Source of the DNA: Bacillus pseudomycoides
Lineage (GTDB): Bacteria; Bacillota; Bacilli; Bacillales; Bacillaceae_G
Assembly: GCF_002551005.1 (NCBI RefSeq)
Contig: NZ_NVOY01000039.1
Coordinates: forward strand, 56,537 to 90,133
DNA: 33,597 nucleotides
Direction of reading: 5' to 3'
Shown here in pieces: positions 7,801 through 16,140 of the stretch; position 1 is the first letter of the stretch, and each line of letters starts with the position of its first letter. The notes beneath the pieces are model-generated. The model worked only from the letters and a program-made list of their open reading frames with translations, did no database searches and was not told where the DNA came from. The position numbers and the translations under genes are program-made.

Positions 7801-7839
7801 AATTTCCCTTTCTCAGCGTTATGCAGAGAAAGGGAAATT
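7801..7839. terminator. Hairpin, possible bidirectional terminator
   Basis: Perfect 14-bp arms, AATTTCCCTTTCTC (7801-7814) and GAGAAAGGGAAATT (7826-7839), enclose an 11-base loop. The T tract is short on the plus side. It lies in gene-free DNA between the FbpA-like gene and the compound repeat. Confidence 0.55.
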
Positions 7840-7858
7840 TGTTTATCACGCTATTCTT

Positions 7859-8118
7859 GGGCAGTAATACTCCCACCTCAAAATTCGGCAAAAGCACTGT
7901 CCAGCTCTAGCGGCTAGAATCTCCGGTTGTTTCGCCTCCCTCGGACGAGGCAAAAAGCGCCTCTCTGTCAGGGGCGCAGGCGCCCTGCGATTCTGGGCGA
8001 GCCGCTTCCGCTTTTCTAAAGAAGTTAGGTGGGAGTATTACTGCCCGTAAAAGCCCGATTGGTGAGGGCTAATAATCAGTGGGGGATAAAGCCCCCCACT
8101 GATTAAAGTTTCACTTTA
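7859..8118 (-). repeat. Compound repeat: family B copy interrupted by a GC-rich element
   Basis: A 20-bp perfect inverted repeat (7859-7878 and 8027-8046, GGGCAGTAATACTCCCACCT) flanks a GC-rich insert at 7899-8016 that begins GTCCAGCTCTAGCGG and ends CGCTTCCGCTTTTC. The insert has the look of a short interspersed element common in Bacillaceae and contains small inner palindromes. The outer part reads on the minus strand as family B (TAAAGTGAAACTTTAATCAG, then TGGGGGG). Read on the minus strand, the repeat begins at the stop codon of the small gene tail at 8116-8223. Confidence 0.65.
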
Positions 8119-8223
8119 TGAGACAGTCGTGAAGGGGGGGATAGGATCATGTAGTCGATGCCAAGGTTGACACATTTCTAGTTCCATTAATAAGCATTGA
8201 TCTAAAGATTGTTTTATTTCTTG
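8116..8223 (-). pseudogene. Possible 3' tail of a lost gene
   Basis: A 35-codon open stretch on the minus strand reads QEIKQSLDQCLLMELEMC, then QPWHRLHDPIPPFTTVS and a stop, with no start codon behind a ribosome site. Its stop codon is the first triplet of a family B repeat, the same arrangement as at the end of sfaC. I read it as the tail of a deleted gene; the protein is not recognised and chance is not excluded. Confidence 0.3.
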
Positions 8224-8227
8224 TTAT

Positions 8228-8239
8228 ATCGTAAACGAT
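8228..8239. promoter_or_regulatory. Palindrome ATCGTAAACGAT
   Basis: Arms ATCGT and ACGAT flank two bases. The surrounding bases (TATATCGTA and ACGATACAA) match those around the MarR palindrome at 6239-6253. It sits just upstream of the minus-strand gene tail at 8116-8223 and may be a leftover promoter site. Confidence 0.35.
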
Positions 8240-8486
8240 ACAAAAGAGAATTTTAACAGTAAATAGTAATTATTACGATTTACGAATAAAATGAGTTGTG
8301 GAAAGAGTTTACAGGATATTTCTGGAATGATAAACTTAAGTAACCTGTAATAATGGATTGCAAAGTGTGATGCTTCCTATATTTTGGATTACATATAATG
8401 GGGGTAGCTGCCAATAACATATACCTATTTTAAAATTTGTTTTTGCCTATTTAAAATGGCGTACAAATTATGATAGGAGTGTAATA

Positions 8487-9017
8487 ATGATTGAATTAAA
8501 CACTGAAAGATTAAGACTAATTCCCTTGAGTGCAGAAAATTTGAAATTACTTATTGATAATCCAAAGAAAATGGAACTAAGGTTATCTTTAAGTCAATCA
8601 AATAGATTTCTTAACCGAGAGCTTAAACAAGCTATGGAAACAAGGCTTTCAAAGCTGTTAATTGATAAGGGGAATTATATATGGTATACCAATTGGTTAA
8701 TTGTGTCGAAAGATAAAAACTGTAATGTTGGAGGAATCATGTTAAAAGGTCCTCCAAATAAAAATGGTGAAGTAGTAATTGGTTACTATACTCTTCCTGA
8801 ATATCAAGGAAACGGCTATATGACGGAAACGATTAAAAATATGAAAAACTGGTTGTTAAATCAGACTGATGTTATGTATGTTATTGCTGATACTGATAAA
8901 GATAATATTCCATCACATAGGGTATTAGAAAAATCAGGGGCAGAAATGTATAAAGAAACAGATGAATTATACTTTTGGAGATTTGTCCGAAATAAGTTCC
9001 CTGAAAAAAATAACTAA
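8487..9017 (+). CDS. GNAT-family N-acetyltransferase
   Basis: A 176-residue cytosolic protein. It starts IELNTERLRLIPLSAENL, as in the RimJ/RimL-like GNAT group that acetylates protein N termini or small amines. The acetyl-CoA site is in YYTLPEYQGNGYMTETIKN (the Q/R-x-x-G-x-G/A form), followed by ADTDKDNIPSHRVLEKSGAE, the usual last conserved block. The ATG follows AGGAG 8 bases upstream. It stands alone among repeats and gene remnants and is more AT-rich than its neighbours, which suggests accessory DNA. Substrate unknown. Confidence 0.85.
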   Translation: MIELNTERLRLIPLSAENLKLLIDNPKKMELRLSLSQSNRFLNRELKQAMETRLSKLLIDKGNYIWYTNWLIVSKDKNCNVGGIMLKGPPNKNGEVVIGYYTLPEYQGNGYMTETIKNMKNWLLNQTDVMYVIADTDKDNIPSHRVLEKSGAEMYKETDELYFWRFVRNKFPEKNN

Positions 9018-9070
9018 GATTTATCATTTTATAGTGATGGCTATTAGTTAAGGCATCAGTACAATGTTGA

Positions 9071-9160
9071 TCAATAGAATGGAAAAAACCTGTTCAATTA
9101 ACGAGAGCCTCAGTTGAACCAAAAACACAAAAAATGATTAACTTTTTTATAAAAGAGTGA
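9071..9160 (+). pseudogene. Possible 3' tail of a lost gene
   Basis: A 29-codon open stretch reads SIEWKKPVQLTRASVEP, then KTQKMINFFIKE and a TGA, with an in-frame stop directly before it and no start. A strong terminator begins 16 bases after the stop. This looks like the end of a gene whose 5' part is gone; the family is not recognised. Confidence 0.25.
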
Positions 9161-9176
9161 TACATTAAAATATTTT

Positions 9177-9222
9177 AAGAGCGTGTTTTGATTAAACTTT
9201 TTTCAAAACACGCTCTTTTTTT
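9177..9222 (+). terminator. Intrinsic terminator
   Basis: The arm AAGAGCGTGTTTTG (9177-9190) pairs perfectly with CAAAACACGCTCTT (9204-9217), then T to 9222. It would end transcripts coming from the GNAT gene or from the remnant before it. Confidence 0.85.
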
Positions 9223-9449
9223 GCTCGTTTATCAAAGTTATTAGTATTGATTTGTACAAACATGATTCCAAAGCAACAGCAAGCATAAATTTATAATCAT
9301 TGCGTAGTATTTCTACTTGTGAAAGTAAATAAAGTAGAAAAATAGAAACCGTATGTATCTGAAAAATTAAAATCATAAAGAAAAAGATGAGCCCGAAACT
9401 GAACTCATCTTAATTTATGGGTCAAATTAAAGATTCTTCCCAATTAATT
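9223..9449. other. Gene-free stretch, nothing recognised
   Basis: Between the terminator at 9222 and repeat copy 5 I see no open frame with a ribosome site, RNA gene or clear repeat. Together with the flanking remnant and repeat it makes up the 595-base gap between the GNAT gene and sfaD. Confidence 0.5.
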
Positions 9450-9602
9450 TTACAGTTTATCCATATAAAATACTGCTATTCAGAATAAAACATGATCGCT
9501 ACTTGCTTTCTCCTTTTGTTTTAAATCTTGCGCGTGGTAGGAAAAGGATTTGACCGTTTCTATGCGCGGCCAGATGTTCTCACTCATCTAAAAGAAAGAG
9601 TT
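9450..9602 (-). repeat. Dispersed repeat family A, copy 5
   Basis: Read on the minus strand: CTCTTTCTTTTAGATGAGTG, then ATCTGGCCGCGCATAGAAAC and GGTCAAATCC, then CCTACCACGCGCAAG and a GATCATGTTTTATTCTGAA block. It starts about 10 bases after the sfaD stop codon and has the same orientation as sfaD. Confidence 0.7.
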
Positions 9603-9612
9603 TGTTTCTATT

Positions 9613-11589
9613 TCACACACCTAATGGATTTTTAACTTTTACATAAAAATAAGCATGAGCTTCTCCCATCATACGCATAAGAGTTAAAGCTTTATAATCT
9701 ACTTTATCTGCAAAAAAGACGGCATAGTCAGATATTGCACACTCTTTGTAGTTAGCATCTTCTTGTAAATTTACAAAAATATTGTGTAAGACTTGTTTTA
9801 CGATATTCCATAGCAGCTGTTCATCTAATTCATAGAACTGACTTATATGCAAAAATAATTCGCCAAAGTGATTTTGCATGACAGAGTAAAACACTTTATT
9901 ACGCATACTTTTTTCATCATCTACTAAAATTCTTGATTTATGATGAAACATGTTTAGATCAAATCCTGCATTTTGTAAACGGTTACGATGAACGCGAATA
10001 CCTTCCCAATCACGCACGAGTAATCGATCCGGTGTACCATCTTTTTTAAAGACAGGGACTGTATTTTGCAAGTGACCTTCTAAACCAATGCCGTATTTCA
10101 CCATGAGCGGAATAAAACCGGTAAGGGCATTTGTTACGTATTTCTCAATAAACATAACAATTGCATCGTGTAATGGTAGGTTATGGTTTTCTTTATATAG
10201 TTCAATTAGTTCTACTATGACTGGTTTATTTGTACCGTGTACGGAAGCGACAAGGGCAGATCCGACAATAGCCCATTCATCTTGATTCACATAAGCATGG
10301 ATATTATCACGTATGACGCAAGCGAGATTTTCACTCCGTAATGTTTGGAATTCATCGTCTACGTCATTTGGATGAAGAAAATGAGCACCAGCCCGCTCCA
10401 TAATAGGAACAAAACGAGTATCGTCGATCATTGTATCTTGCGTAACAATTTGTTTTAAAATGTCGCTCATAATTGGTCCGTTATGAATCGTTTGTTCTGA
10501 TAATGTTCGTACTTCCCCAGTTAAATGAATATTTGTTGTTAGTTTATAATGTGGTCTAATATCGTATTGTGCAGGAAAGATCGTACGAAATGACATACCC
10601 GCTAAATATGTTGCTCTATAATCCAATAAAATAATCATTTGTTTTTCAAGTTCTTCACTGTAAATTTCACGTAACGTATGAGTAGCTTGCCATGGATGAA
10701 TTGGTAATAGTATATAGTCGTCTATCTTATCACCAAGTTTCAGTTCTGCTTCTACTTGAAGTGCAGGTTCAAAAGAGAATAATACCGCATTCCAATTTTG
10801 TTCTTCCATAAAAGCTGAGCTTATGTAATTTCGGTGTACAGCTACAAAGCAGAGTGGAACGGTATTTTTAAACTCTGCTGAATATGCCAATGTTTCTTCT
10901 GGACTCAAACCCTTTCTCATTTTGGCACCAGGATGACAAGGGTGTCCTTCAATAACAAGCTGTTCAAAAAAGGCATAGGAATCGCGTGCCTGAGAAGCAG
11001 CTTGTAGTGTTGAAGTATTCTCAGTTTGTTTATGAAATGTATAAGCAAGAGCTAAATTAGCAGCGCTATTTGTAACATCGTCTTCAAACATATGAAAATA
11101 GGAAGGAGGTCCTTGCCAATCTTCTTGCATTAGTAATGTCAATACTTCATTCGGATGTGTAATTTCTTTTTCATTAGATGGTGATACGAGAATATACGGT
11201 CCACTTATAACTGGTCGTTCAAAAGCATATATGTGCCGAATAGGTATAAGCAGGTATGCGTTTTGCTTCTTAAAATATAGTCCTTGTACCATTGAAAACT
11301 CGTTAAACTGCTGTGTATGAGTATTTATATAATCTAGTAAAAAGTCTGGGCAGTACTGTTCTGAAAATGAAACAAATACCCCTTTATGTTTGCGAAGCAA
11401 AATCCCGGTCTCTGTCATGTTACATATATTTTCACGAATGAAGGAAGAGAGTAATCGTTCAAGTATACCAGCTCGTCCTTTTTGAATCATTTGTTGATAG
11501 GTTTCATGTAGTGATGCGTGATGTTGTTGTAAAAAAGAAAGCAAGTTTTGTTCCTCTAATTCTAATGTTTGAATTTTATTGAGTTGCAT
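9613..11589 (-). CDS. sfaD: NIS siderophore synthetase, IucA/IucC family (SfaD-like)
   Basis: A 658-residue cytosolic enzyme of the NRPS-independent siderophore (NIS) synthetase family, which uses ATP to join a citrate carboxylate to an amine. Family motifs from the ATG: EGHPCHPGAKMRKG (from 214), HPWQ (298-301), the SFRT/KLTTNIHLTGEVRT region that holds ATP and citrate (about 333-362), EGHLQN (from 504), RDWEGIRVHR (from 526) and a C-terminal FhuF-like part. Length and its divergent position fit SfaD of staphyloferrin A synthesis, which adds the first citrate to D-ornithine. ATG 11589 has AAGGTGG 5 bases upstream; an upstream GTG lies inside that site. A Fur box is in the shared promoter region. 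Confidence 0.85.
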   Translation of the reverse strand: MQLNKIQTLELEEQNLLSFLQQHHASLHETYQQMIQKGRAGILERLLSSFIRENICNMTETGILLRKHKGVFVSFSEQYCPDFLLDYINTHTQQFNEFSMVQGLYFKKQNAYLLIPIRHIYAFERPVISGPYILVSPSNEKEITHPNEVLTLLMQEDWQGPPSYFHMFEDDVTNSAANLALAYTFHKQTENTSTLQAASQARDSYAFFEQLVIEGHPCHPGAKMRKGLSPEETLAYSAEFKNTVPLCFVAVHRNYISSAFMEEQNWNAVLFSFEPALQVEAELKLGDKIDDYILLPIHPWQATHTLREIYSEELEKQMIILLDYRATYLAGMSFRTIFPAQYDIRPHYKLTTNIHLTGEVRTLSEQTIHNGPIMSDILKQIVTQDTMIDDTRFVPIMERAGAHFLHPNDVDDEFQTLRSENLACVIRDNIHAYVNQDEWAIVGSALVASVHGTNKPVIVELIELYKENHNLPLHDAIVMFIEKYVTNALTGFIPLMVKYGIGLEGHLQNTVPVFKKDGTPDRLLVRDWEGIRVHRNRLQNAGFDLNMFHHKSRILVDDEKSMRNKVFYSVMQNHFGELFLHISQFYELDEQLLWNIVKQVLHNIFVNLQEDANYKECAISDYAVFFADKVDYKALTLMRMMGEAHAYFYVKVKNPLGV

Positions 11590-11656
11590 AGAAACCACCT
11601 TTCACAAGTTTTCTGTCTTTACAGATAAAGAAGAATAATTTATATTATTTTACATA

Positions 11657-11676
11657 GATAATGATAATCACTATCA
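11657..11676. promoter_or_regulatory. Fur box in the sfaD/sfaA divergent promoter
   Basis: TGATAATCACTATCA (11662-11676) matches the 7-1-7 Fur consensus TGATAAT-N-ATTATCA at all but one position, and the preceding AGATAATGATAATCA gives an overlapping second half-match. The site lies between sfaD and sfaA, near TTGATA on the minus strand and TATAAA at 11679-11684 on the plus strand, so one Fur dimer pair could repress both directions. Confidence 0.85.
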
Positions 11677-11727
11677 ATTATAAAGAGCATATGTAAAAAT
11701 GCAACAAAAAATTTCGGGGTGGTTTTT

Positions 11728-12912
11728 ATTCGTAAACTATTTTTTAGTAGTTCGTTTTTCTTATTTATGGGGAATTGGCTTGGAATGACTGCAATCAATT
11801 GGTACGTCTATGACCTGTATCATAGTGCCACGTATTTAGGATGGATCAACTTTGTACGATTGATTCCTATTGCATTGTTTAGTGTATATGCAGGGAAGCT
11901 TTGTGATTTGTATCCGCGTATTAAGTTAATGAAGTCTTATTCTTTTTGGGGGCTAGTGGTTACAACAGCACTTGCTATTTATGTTGTGTTTATTACTCCT
12001 TCTTTTTCTATTTTTCTTCTTTTCTCATTTGTAAGAGGAGTAATTAGTGCATTAGAAACACCAAATCGAAATACGATTCTTTCTGATATTGATACGAACC
12101 ATCAAATTAGTAAATTGATATCTATGAACTCATTTGTAATGAATGTTTGCCGCTCGACAGGTCCAGCTGTAGCTGGATTTTTAATTGCAGGAGGACATAT
12201 TGAGCTGACATTTATGATGCAGGCAATTTGTTCACTTATTGCATTCATTCTCGTATTACCAATGAAAGATCGAACGATGAAAAAACGAAAAGAAAAGAAG
12301 AAAGCAAGCTGGGAACAAATTGTTCAATACTTTTCCAATGATCATATGGGAAGAAATATTTTTATTACATCAATGATTACAATGGCTTTTGGCTTTTCGT
12401 ATACGTCTGTATTGCCTGTACTTGTTTCTCATCAATTTACCGGAAAAGCGGAAGTATTTGGCATTGCGATGTCTGCGGCAGCAGTTGGTGCGATTATAGC
12501 AACAATTATTCTTCCTAGAATATTAGAGTATATTTCAGAAATTAAGATTTATTACATGAGTTTATCTTTGTTTTCCGTTAGTATAGCGTTCCTAATTATT
12601 AGTAATACATTTATGTTTTTTATACTATTATTCTCTATCGGTCTTTTTGGACAGTTGTTACGCTCTAGTAATCGTGTTTATTTTCAAAACACTGTTCGTG
12701 AAGAAGAACGAGGTCTCATGCTTAGTGTTGTATTAATGGACCGAGGAATGATTCCGCTCGGTTCGATTGTAGTAAGTTATGCAATTGAATATGTGGGGAT
12801 TTCTGAAACATTTGTGATGATGGGGATTTTATGTATGATCCCATTTGTATTGCAATACATAAAAGTGAAAAAACAAAATAGGAAGGTGAAGAGTTTTGTC
12901 CATTCAAAGTAA
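11728..12912 (+). CDS. sfaA: MFS siderophore exporter (SfaA-like)
   Basis: A membrane protein of about 394 residues with about 12 segments, of the MFS family. The loop AGKLCDLYPRIKLMK after segment 2 is a variant of the MFS signature, and a basic central loop (MKKRKEKKKASW) joins the halves. By position between the two NIS synthetases it should export the siderophore, as SfaA does for staphyloferrin A. The start is odd: GTG 11719 is inside the GGGGTGG ribosome site, while the next codon with right spacing is ATT 11728, 5 bases after GGGGTGG. That mirrors sfaD (GGTGG, 5 bases, ATG), so ATT is my best start. The end overlaps sfaB by 17 bases. Confidence 0.82.
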   Translation: MRKLFFSSSFFLFMGNWLGMTAINWYVYDLYHSATYLGWINFVRLIPIALFSVYAGKLCDLYPRIKLMKSYSFWGLVVTTALAIYVVFITPSFSIFLLFSFVRGVISALETPNRNTILSDIDTNHQISKLISMNSFVMNVCRSTGPAVAGFLIAGGHIELTFMMQAICSLIAFILVLPMKDRTMKKRKEKKKASWEQIVQYFSNDHMGRNIFITSMITMAFGFSYTSVLPVLVSHQFTGKAEVFGIAMSAAAVGAIIATIILPRILEYISEIKIYYMSLSLFSVSIAFLIISNTFMFFILLFSIGLFGQLLRSSNRVYFQNTVREEERGLMLSVVLMDRGMIPLGSIVVSYAIEYVGISETFVMMGILCMIPFVLQYIKVKKQNRKVKSFVHSK

Positions 12913-14701
12913 ACAATCCAATCGAGTACAAGCAGAATATCGTATTTTAAATCGTTTTTGTAATGCGTTAATTCGTGAAAAAAATTTATTAGAAAGTTGT
13001 GCTGTGCTAAAGCATGAGCATGGTATTGAAATTATAGATAGTATGAGTGAAGCAGAATTATTACTAGAAGTGCAACAAGAAGGGGCATTTGAACGATATG
13101 AATTTTCTTTCCCACTTCGCTTTAAAGTAAGAGGGCACGTTAGATGGATTGATTCATTACAATCGTTTTTTGAAGAGGTAGCACCATTCTTTCAGCTCCA
13201 TGTTTCAGATGCTCTGCAAAATGAATTACAGAACAGTGTTGAGAACTTAGAACTGGCTTATGAAGCATGGGAACAAAAACAAGAATGGGTAAAACAACAG
13301 CTTGAAACAAACATGATGTTTTATGCGAAATACAAACCAAATAATCTATATCAATTCTTCGAAGAGTTAAAAAGATGTACGTCGTTTGATGAACTCTTAT
13401 ATACAGAGTCATTAGTAATTGAAGGGCATCCACTGCACCCTTCAACAAAAACAAAACTTGGTTTATCGGAAGAAGAAGTAAAGCGCTATGCACCTGAATT
13501 TGAACAAGTTGTTCCGTTATATGTATTGCTTGTTCATAAAGATGTAATAGCAGTCACAGGAGAGCGTTTTGGAAAAACATTATTATATGAAAGTATGCCA
13601 GACTTATATGAAACAGCATATGAAACACTAGTAAATCAAAGAAAACAAATGGAAGATTATTATCCATTTCTTGTTCATCCATGGCAATATGAACATGTAC
13701 TAACCAAAGAGTATGAGACGGATTTAGGGGAAGGACGCATCATTCCAATTCCGTATCAATTTCCGTCCCGGGCTACGCTTTCGTTTCGAACGATGAATCT
13801 ACTAGAACTGCCGTACCATGTCAAGCTTCCGGTACGCGCGCAAGCTACGAGTGCGGTCAGAACGGTATCACCAGAAATAACTGTAAACGGACCGGTTCTT
13901 TCTACGTTGTTTGATACGATTTACGCAAATGAGAAAGAATTATCACAGTCAGTAGTTGTTGTTCGTGAACGAGTTGGGGCTACTTTTACGAAAAATGATG
14001 ATGTTCATTTAGGACGAAATCTCGCATTTATTTTACGAGAAAGCCCACATGTATATAAGCAAGAAGGAGAATTATTATGGGTTGGAGCTAGTTTAACAGC
14101 AAGTAATCCATTAAGAGAAGATGAACCAGTTATTGTAGATATGATGCGCACATATTTTGAAACAGAAACGATTGGTAAAAAAGAGGTATTTCATTATGTT
14201 GCTCATTATACTGAGAAAGTTATGATTCCTTTACTACAGCTTGTTTTACAATATGGAATTGCACTAGAAGGACATATGCAAAACTCTATTATTGTTACAA
14301 AGGGCGGAGCAATCCAACGAATTTTTGTGCGTGATTTAGGAGGCGTGCGAATTCATAAGAAGACATTAGCGAAGGTAGTAGATATTGCGAATCTGAAAGA
14401 AGCAGCTGTATTTACAGATGATAGAAATGAAGTTTATAACAAGTTTATTCATGCCGTATTGCAAAACCACTTTGGAGATGTGTTATTTACGTTAGCTCGT
14501 GCGATAGACGACGTACAGGAAAAAGAATTATGGAGAATTGTTGCTGCGATTGTGAAAGAGCATATGGTAGATGCAACAGAAGAGCAAAAAGCAGCAATAT
14601 TTGCCGCTCAAATTGAAACAAAAGCATTGTTCTCAATGAGAATACAAGATCAAGCGAAATCTTATTTGTATACAAAGTTTCAAAATCCGCTTTGTATATA
14701 A
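12896..14701 (+). CDS. sfaB: NIS siderophore synthetase, IucA/IucC family (SfaB-like)
   Basis: A 601-residue cytosolic NIS synthetase, the second of the locus. Motifs: EGHPLHPSTKTKLG (from 176), HPWQ (261-264), SRATLSFRT (from 291), KLPVRAQATSAVRT (310-323), EGHMQN (458-463), RDLGGVRIHK (from 479) and a FhuF-like end. In staphyloferrin A synthesis SfaB adds the second citrate to the citryl-D-ornithine made by SfaD; that step is inferred here from position and length. The start is TTG 12896 with GGAAGGTGA 6 bases upstream. It overlaps the end of sfaA by 17 bases, so translation is probably coupled. A family A repeat follows 4 bases after the stop. Confidence 0.85.
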   Translation: MSIQSKQSNRVQAEYRILNRFCNALIREKNLLESCAVLKHEHGIEIIDSMSEAELLLEVQQEGAFERYEFSFPLRFKVRGHVRWIDSLQSFFEEVAPFFQLHVSDALQNELQNSVENLELAYEAWEQKQEWVKQQLETNMMFYAKYKPNNLYQFFEELKRCTSFDELLYTESLVIEGHPLHPSTKTKLGLSEEEVKRYAPEFEQVVPLYVLLVHKDVIAVTGERFGKTLLYESMPDLYETAYETLVNQRKQMEDYYPFLVHPWQYEHVLTKEYETDLGEGRIIPIPYQFPSRATLSFRTMNLLELPYHVKLPVRAQATSAVRTVSPEITVNGPVLSTLFDTIYANEKELSQSVVVVRERVGATFTKNDDVHLGRNLAFILRESPHVYKQEGELLWVGASLTASNPLREDEPVIVDMMRTYFETETIGKKEVFHYVAHYTEKVMIPLLQLVLQYGIALEGHMQNSIIVTKGGAIQRIFVRDLGGVRIHKKTLAKVVDIANLKEAAVFTDDRNEVYNKFIHAVLQNHFGDVLFTLARAIDDVQEKELWRIVAAIVKEHMVDATEEQKAAIFAAQIETKALFSMRIQDQAKSYLYTKFQNPLCI

Positions 14702-14705
14702 ATGC

Positions 14706-14878
14706 AAATTGAAAAAACGACATAAAAAACCCTTTTCTTTTATGTAGGAGAGAGCATCTGGCCGTGCAGAAAAGCGGTCAGTGCCTTTTCCTGCCACATG
14801 CAAGGATTAAAACAACTAGAGCAGGTCATGTTTTGTTCTATATAAAAGCGACGTATATGTTGAAAAATGAAAATGTAT
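14706..14878 (+). repeat. Dispersed repeat family A, copy 3
   Basis: It contains AGAGAGCATCTGGCCGTGCA, AGCGGTCAG, CCTTTTCCTGCCACATGCAA, GGTCATGTTTTGTTCT and GACGTATATGTTGAAAAATG in the order of the other copies. It fills the gap between sfaB and sfaC, inside the operon and in the same orientation, so it would be transcribed as part of the mRNA. Confidence 0.75.
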
Positions 14879-14903
14879 TTATGTAGTAGGAGGAATGAAC
14901 AGG

Positions 14904-15998
14904 ATGCCTATTATGAAAGTAAACCTTTCAAAATTGAAGCATAATGCTATGATGATGAAGCAATTATGTGAGCGCTCAAATATGATATGTTTTCCAGTGA
15001 CAAAAGGGATCGGCGCTGTGAAAGAGGTAATTGAAACGCTTCAAGAGGCGAAGTATACAAGATTTGCTGATTCTAGATTACAGCATCTTCATCACATTCG
15101 TTCAATTGTCGGAAGAGAAGCTGAGCTCTTATTGATTCGTACGCCAGCTTTATCGGAAGTAGAAGAAACGGTGCTTTGTGCGGATATTAGTTTGAATTCT
15201 GAACTAAGTATTATAGAAGCGTTAGGAAGAGCGGCGAGAACATATGGAAAAGTACATCGTGTCATTTTAATGGTTGATTTAGGTGATCTTCGTGAAGGAA
15301 TGATGCCATATCAAGTGGTAGAAGCAGCGCAAAGAGTATCGAATATACCCGGAATTGCACTTGATGGTATTGGAGCAAATTTTACTTGCTTTAGCGGGGT
15401 GATTCCAACTGAGAGTACTTTGCAAGAGTTAACACAATTAGCAAAGTTAGTAGAGAAAACAATAGGGACAAAGCTCCGATTTATCTCAGGAGGGAATTCA
15501 AGTTCGTTACCACTTATTATGCAAAAAAAACATATTGGACGTGTCAATTCTTTACGGATTGGAGAAGCCATTTTCCTAGGAAAAGAAACAGCATATGGAA
15601 AAAATATCCCCTTTATGTACCAAGATGTATTTTCAATTGAAGCAGAAATCATTGAAATAAAAAGAAAGCCGTCTATGCCAAGAGGAGTCATTGGAAGAGA
15701 TGCGTTTGGCCAAGTTCCGTCTTTTGAAGATAAAGGAGAGCGACTACGAGCAATTGTTGCAATAGGAAGACAGGACCTTGATATTAGCGGTTTACGAGCT
15801 TCTGATAAAAACATTGAAATTCTTGGTGGAAGTAGTGATCATTTAATTGTTGATATAACGGATAGTACACCGCACCGCATAGGGGATAAAATGACATTTG
15901 TTCCAGCGTATAGTGCATTGCAAAGCGGCATGGTTTCTTCACTTGTACAAAAACAATATGTGTATGATGAGGTGCTGCAAAAAGCGCTTATTTTATAA
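14904..15998 (+). CDS. sfaC: PLP-dependent ornithine/alanine racemase-like enzyme (SfaC-like)
   Basis: A 364-residue cytosolic enzyme of the fold-III PLP family (alanine racemase N-terminal barrel). Lys34 in FPVTKG is the PLP lysine; LLIRTP, MVDLGDLREG, ISGGNSSSLP and SLRIGEAIFLG are the usual barrel motifs, the last two binding PLP phosphate. It resembles the alanine/ornithine racemase (Orr/YhfX) group more than biosynthetic Alr. In staphyloferrin A synthesis SfaC makes D-ornithine for the synthetases. ATG 14904 has GGAGGA 9 bases upstream; the ATG at 14895 touches that site and is unlikely. Its stop codon is the first triplet of a family B repeat. Confidence 0.82.
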   Translation: MPIMKVNLSKLKHNAMMMKQLCERSNMICFPVTKGIGAVKEVIETLQEAKYTRFADSRLQHLHHIRSIVGREAELLLIRTPALSEVEETVLCADISLNSELSIIEALGRAARTYGKVHRVILMVDLGDLREGMMPYQVVEAAQRVSNIPGIALDGIGANFTCFSGVIPTESTLQELTQLAKLVEKTIGTKLRFISGGNSSSLPLIMQKKHIGRVNSLRIGEAIFLGKETAYGKNIPFMYQDVFSIEAEIIEIKRKPSMPRGVIGRDAFGQVPSFEDKGERLRAIVAIGRQDLDISGLRASDKNIEILGGSSDHLIVDITDSTPHRIGDKMTFVPAYSALQSGMVSSLVQKQYVYDEVLQKALIL

Positions 15999-16095
15999 AG
16001 TTCAACTAACCATCAGTGGGGCTCTTACGGGCAGTTATCTCCCCCTAGCTTTTTTCTTTCTCTGAATCTTGAGGTGGGGGCTACTACCCACGAAT
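15996..16095 (+). repeat. Dispersed repeat family B, copy 3
   Basis: The copy begins TAAAGTTCAACTAACCATCA and continues GTGGGGCTCTTACGGGCAGT, a CT-rich centre, and TGAGGTGGGGGCTACTACCC. CCCCC and GGGGG blocks can pair across the centre. The sfaC stop TAA is the first triplet of the repeat. Confidence 0.65.
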
Positions 16096-16110
16096 CAAGT
16101 GTATGAGTCA

Positions 16111-16134
16111 TTCCAAAAAATATTTTTTTTGGAA
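16111..16134. terminator. Hairpin between sfaC and htsA
   Basis: TTCCAAAAAA (16111-16120) pairs perfectly with TTTTTTGGAA (16125-16134). It is AT-rich and lacks a following T run, so it is at best a weak terminator separating the biosynthetic and uptake units. Confidence 0.4.
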
Positions 16135-16140
16135 AAATGA

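Noticed and set aside
9613-14701. Petrobactin (asb) synthesis genes
   Set aside because: asb loci have AsbA/AsbB with AsbC-F (aryl-acid genes such as dehydroshikimate dehydratase); none is here, while an exporter and a racemase are.
15311-15814. A 167-codon open frame on the minus strand
   Set aside because: It is the shadow of sfaC, which has clear motifs on the other strand.
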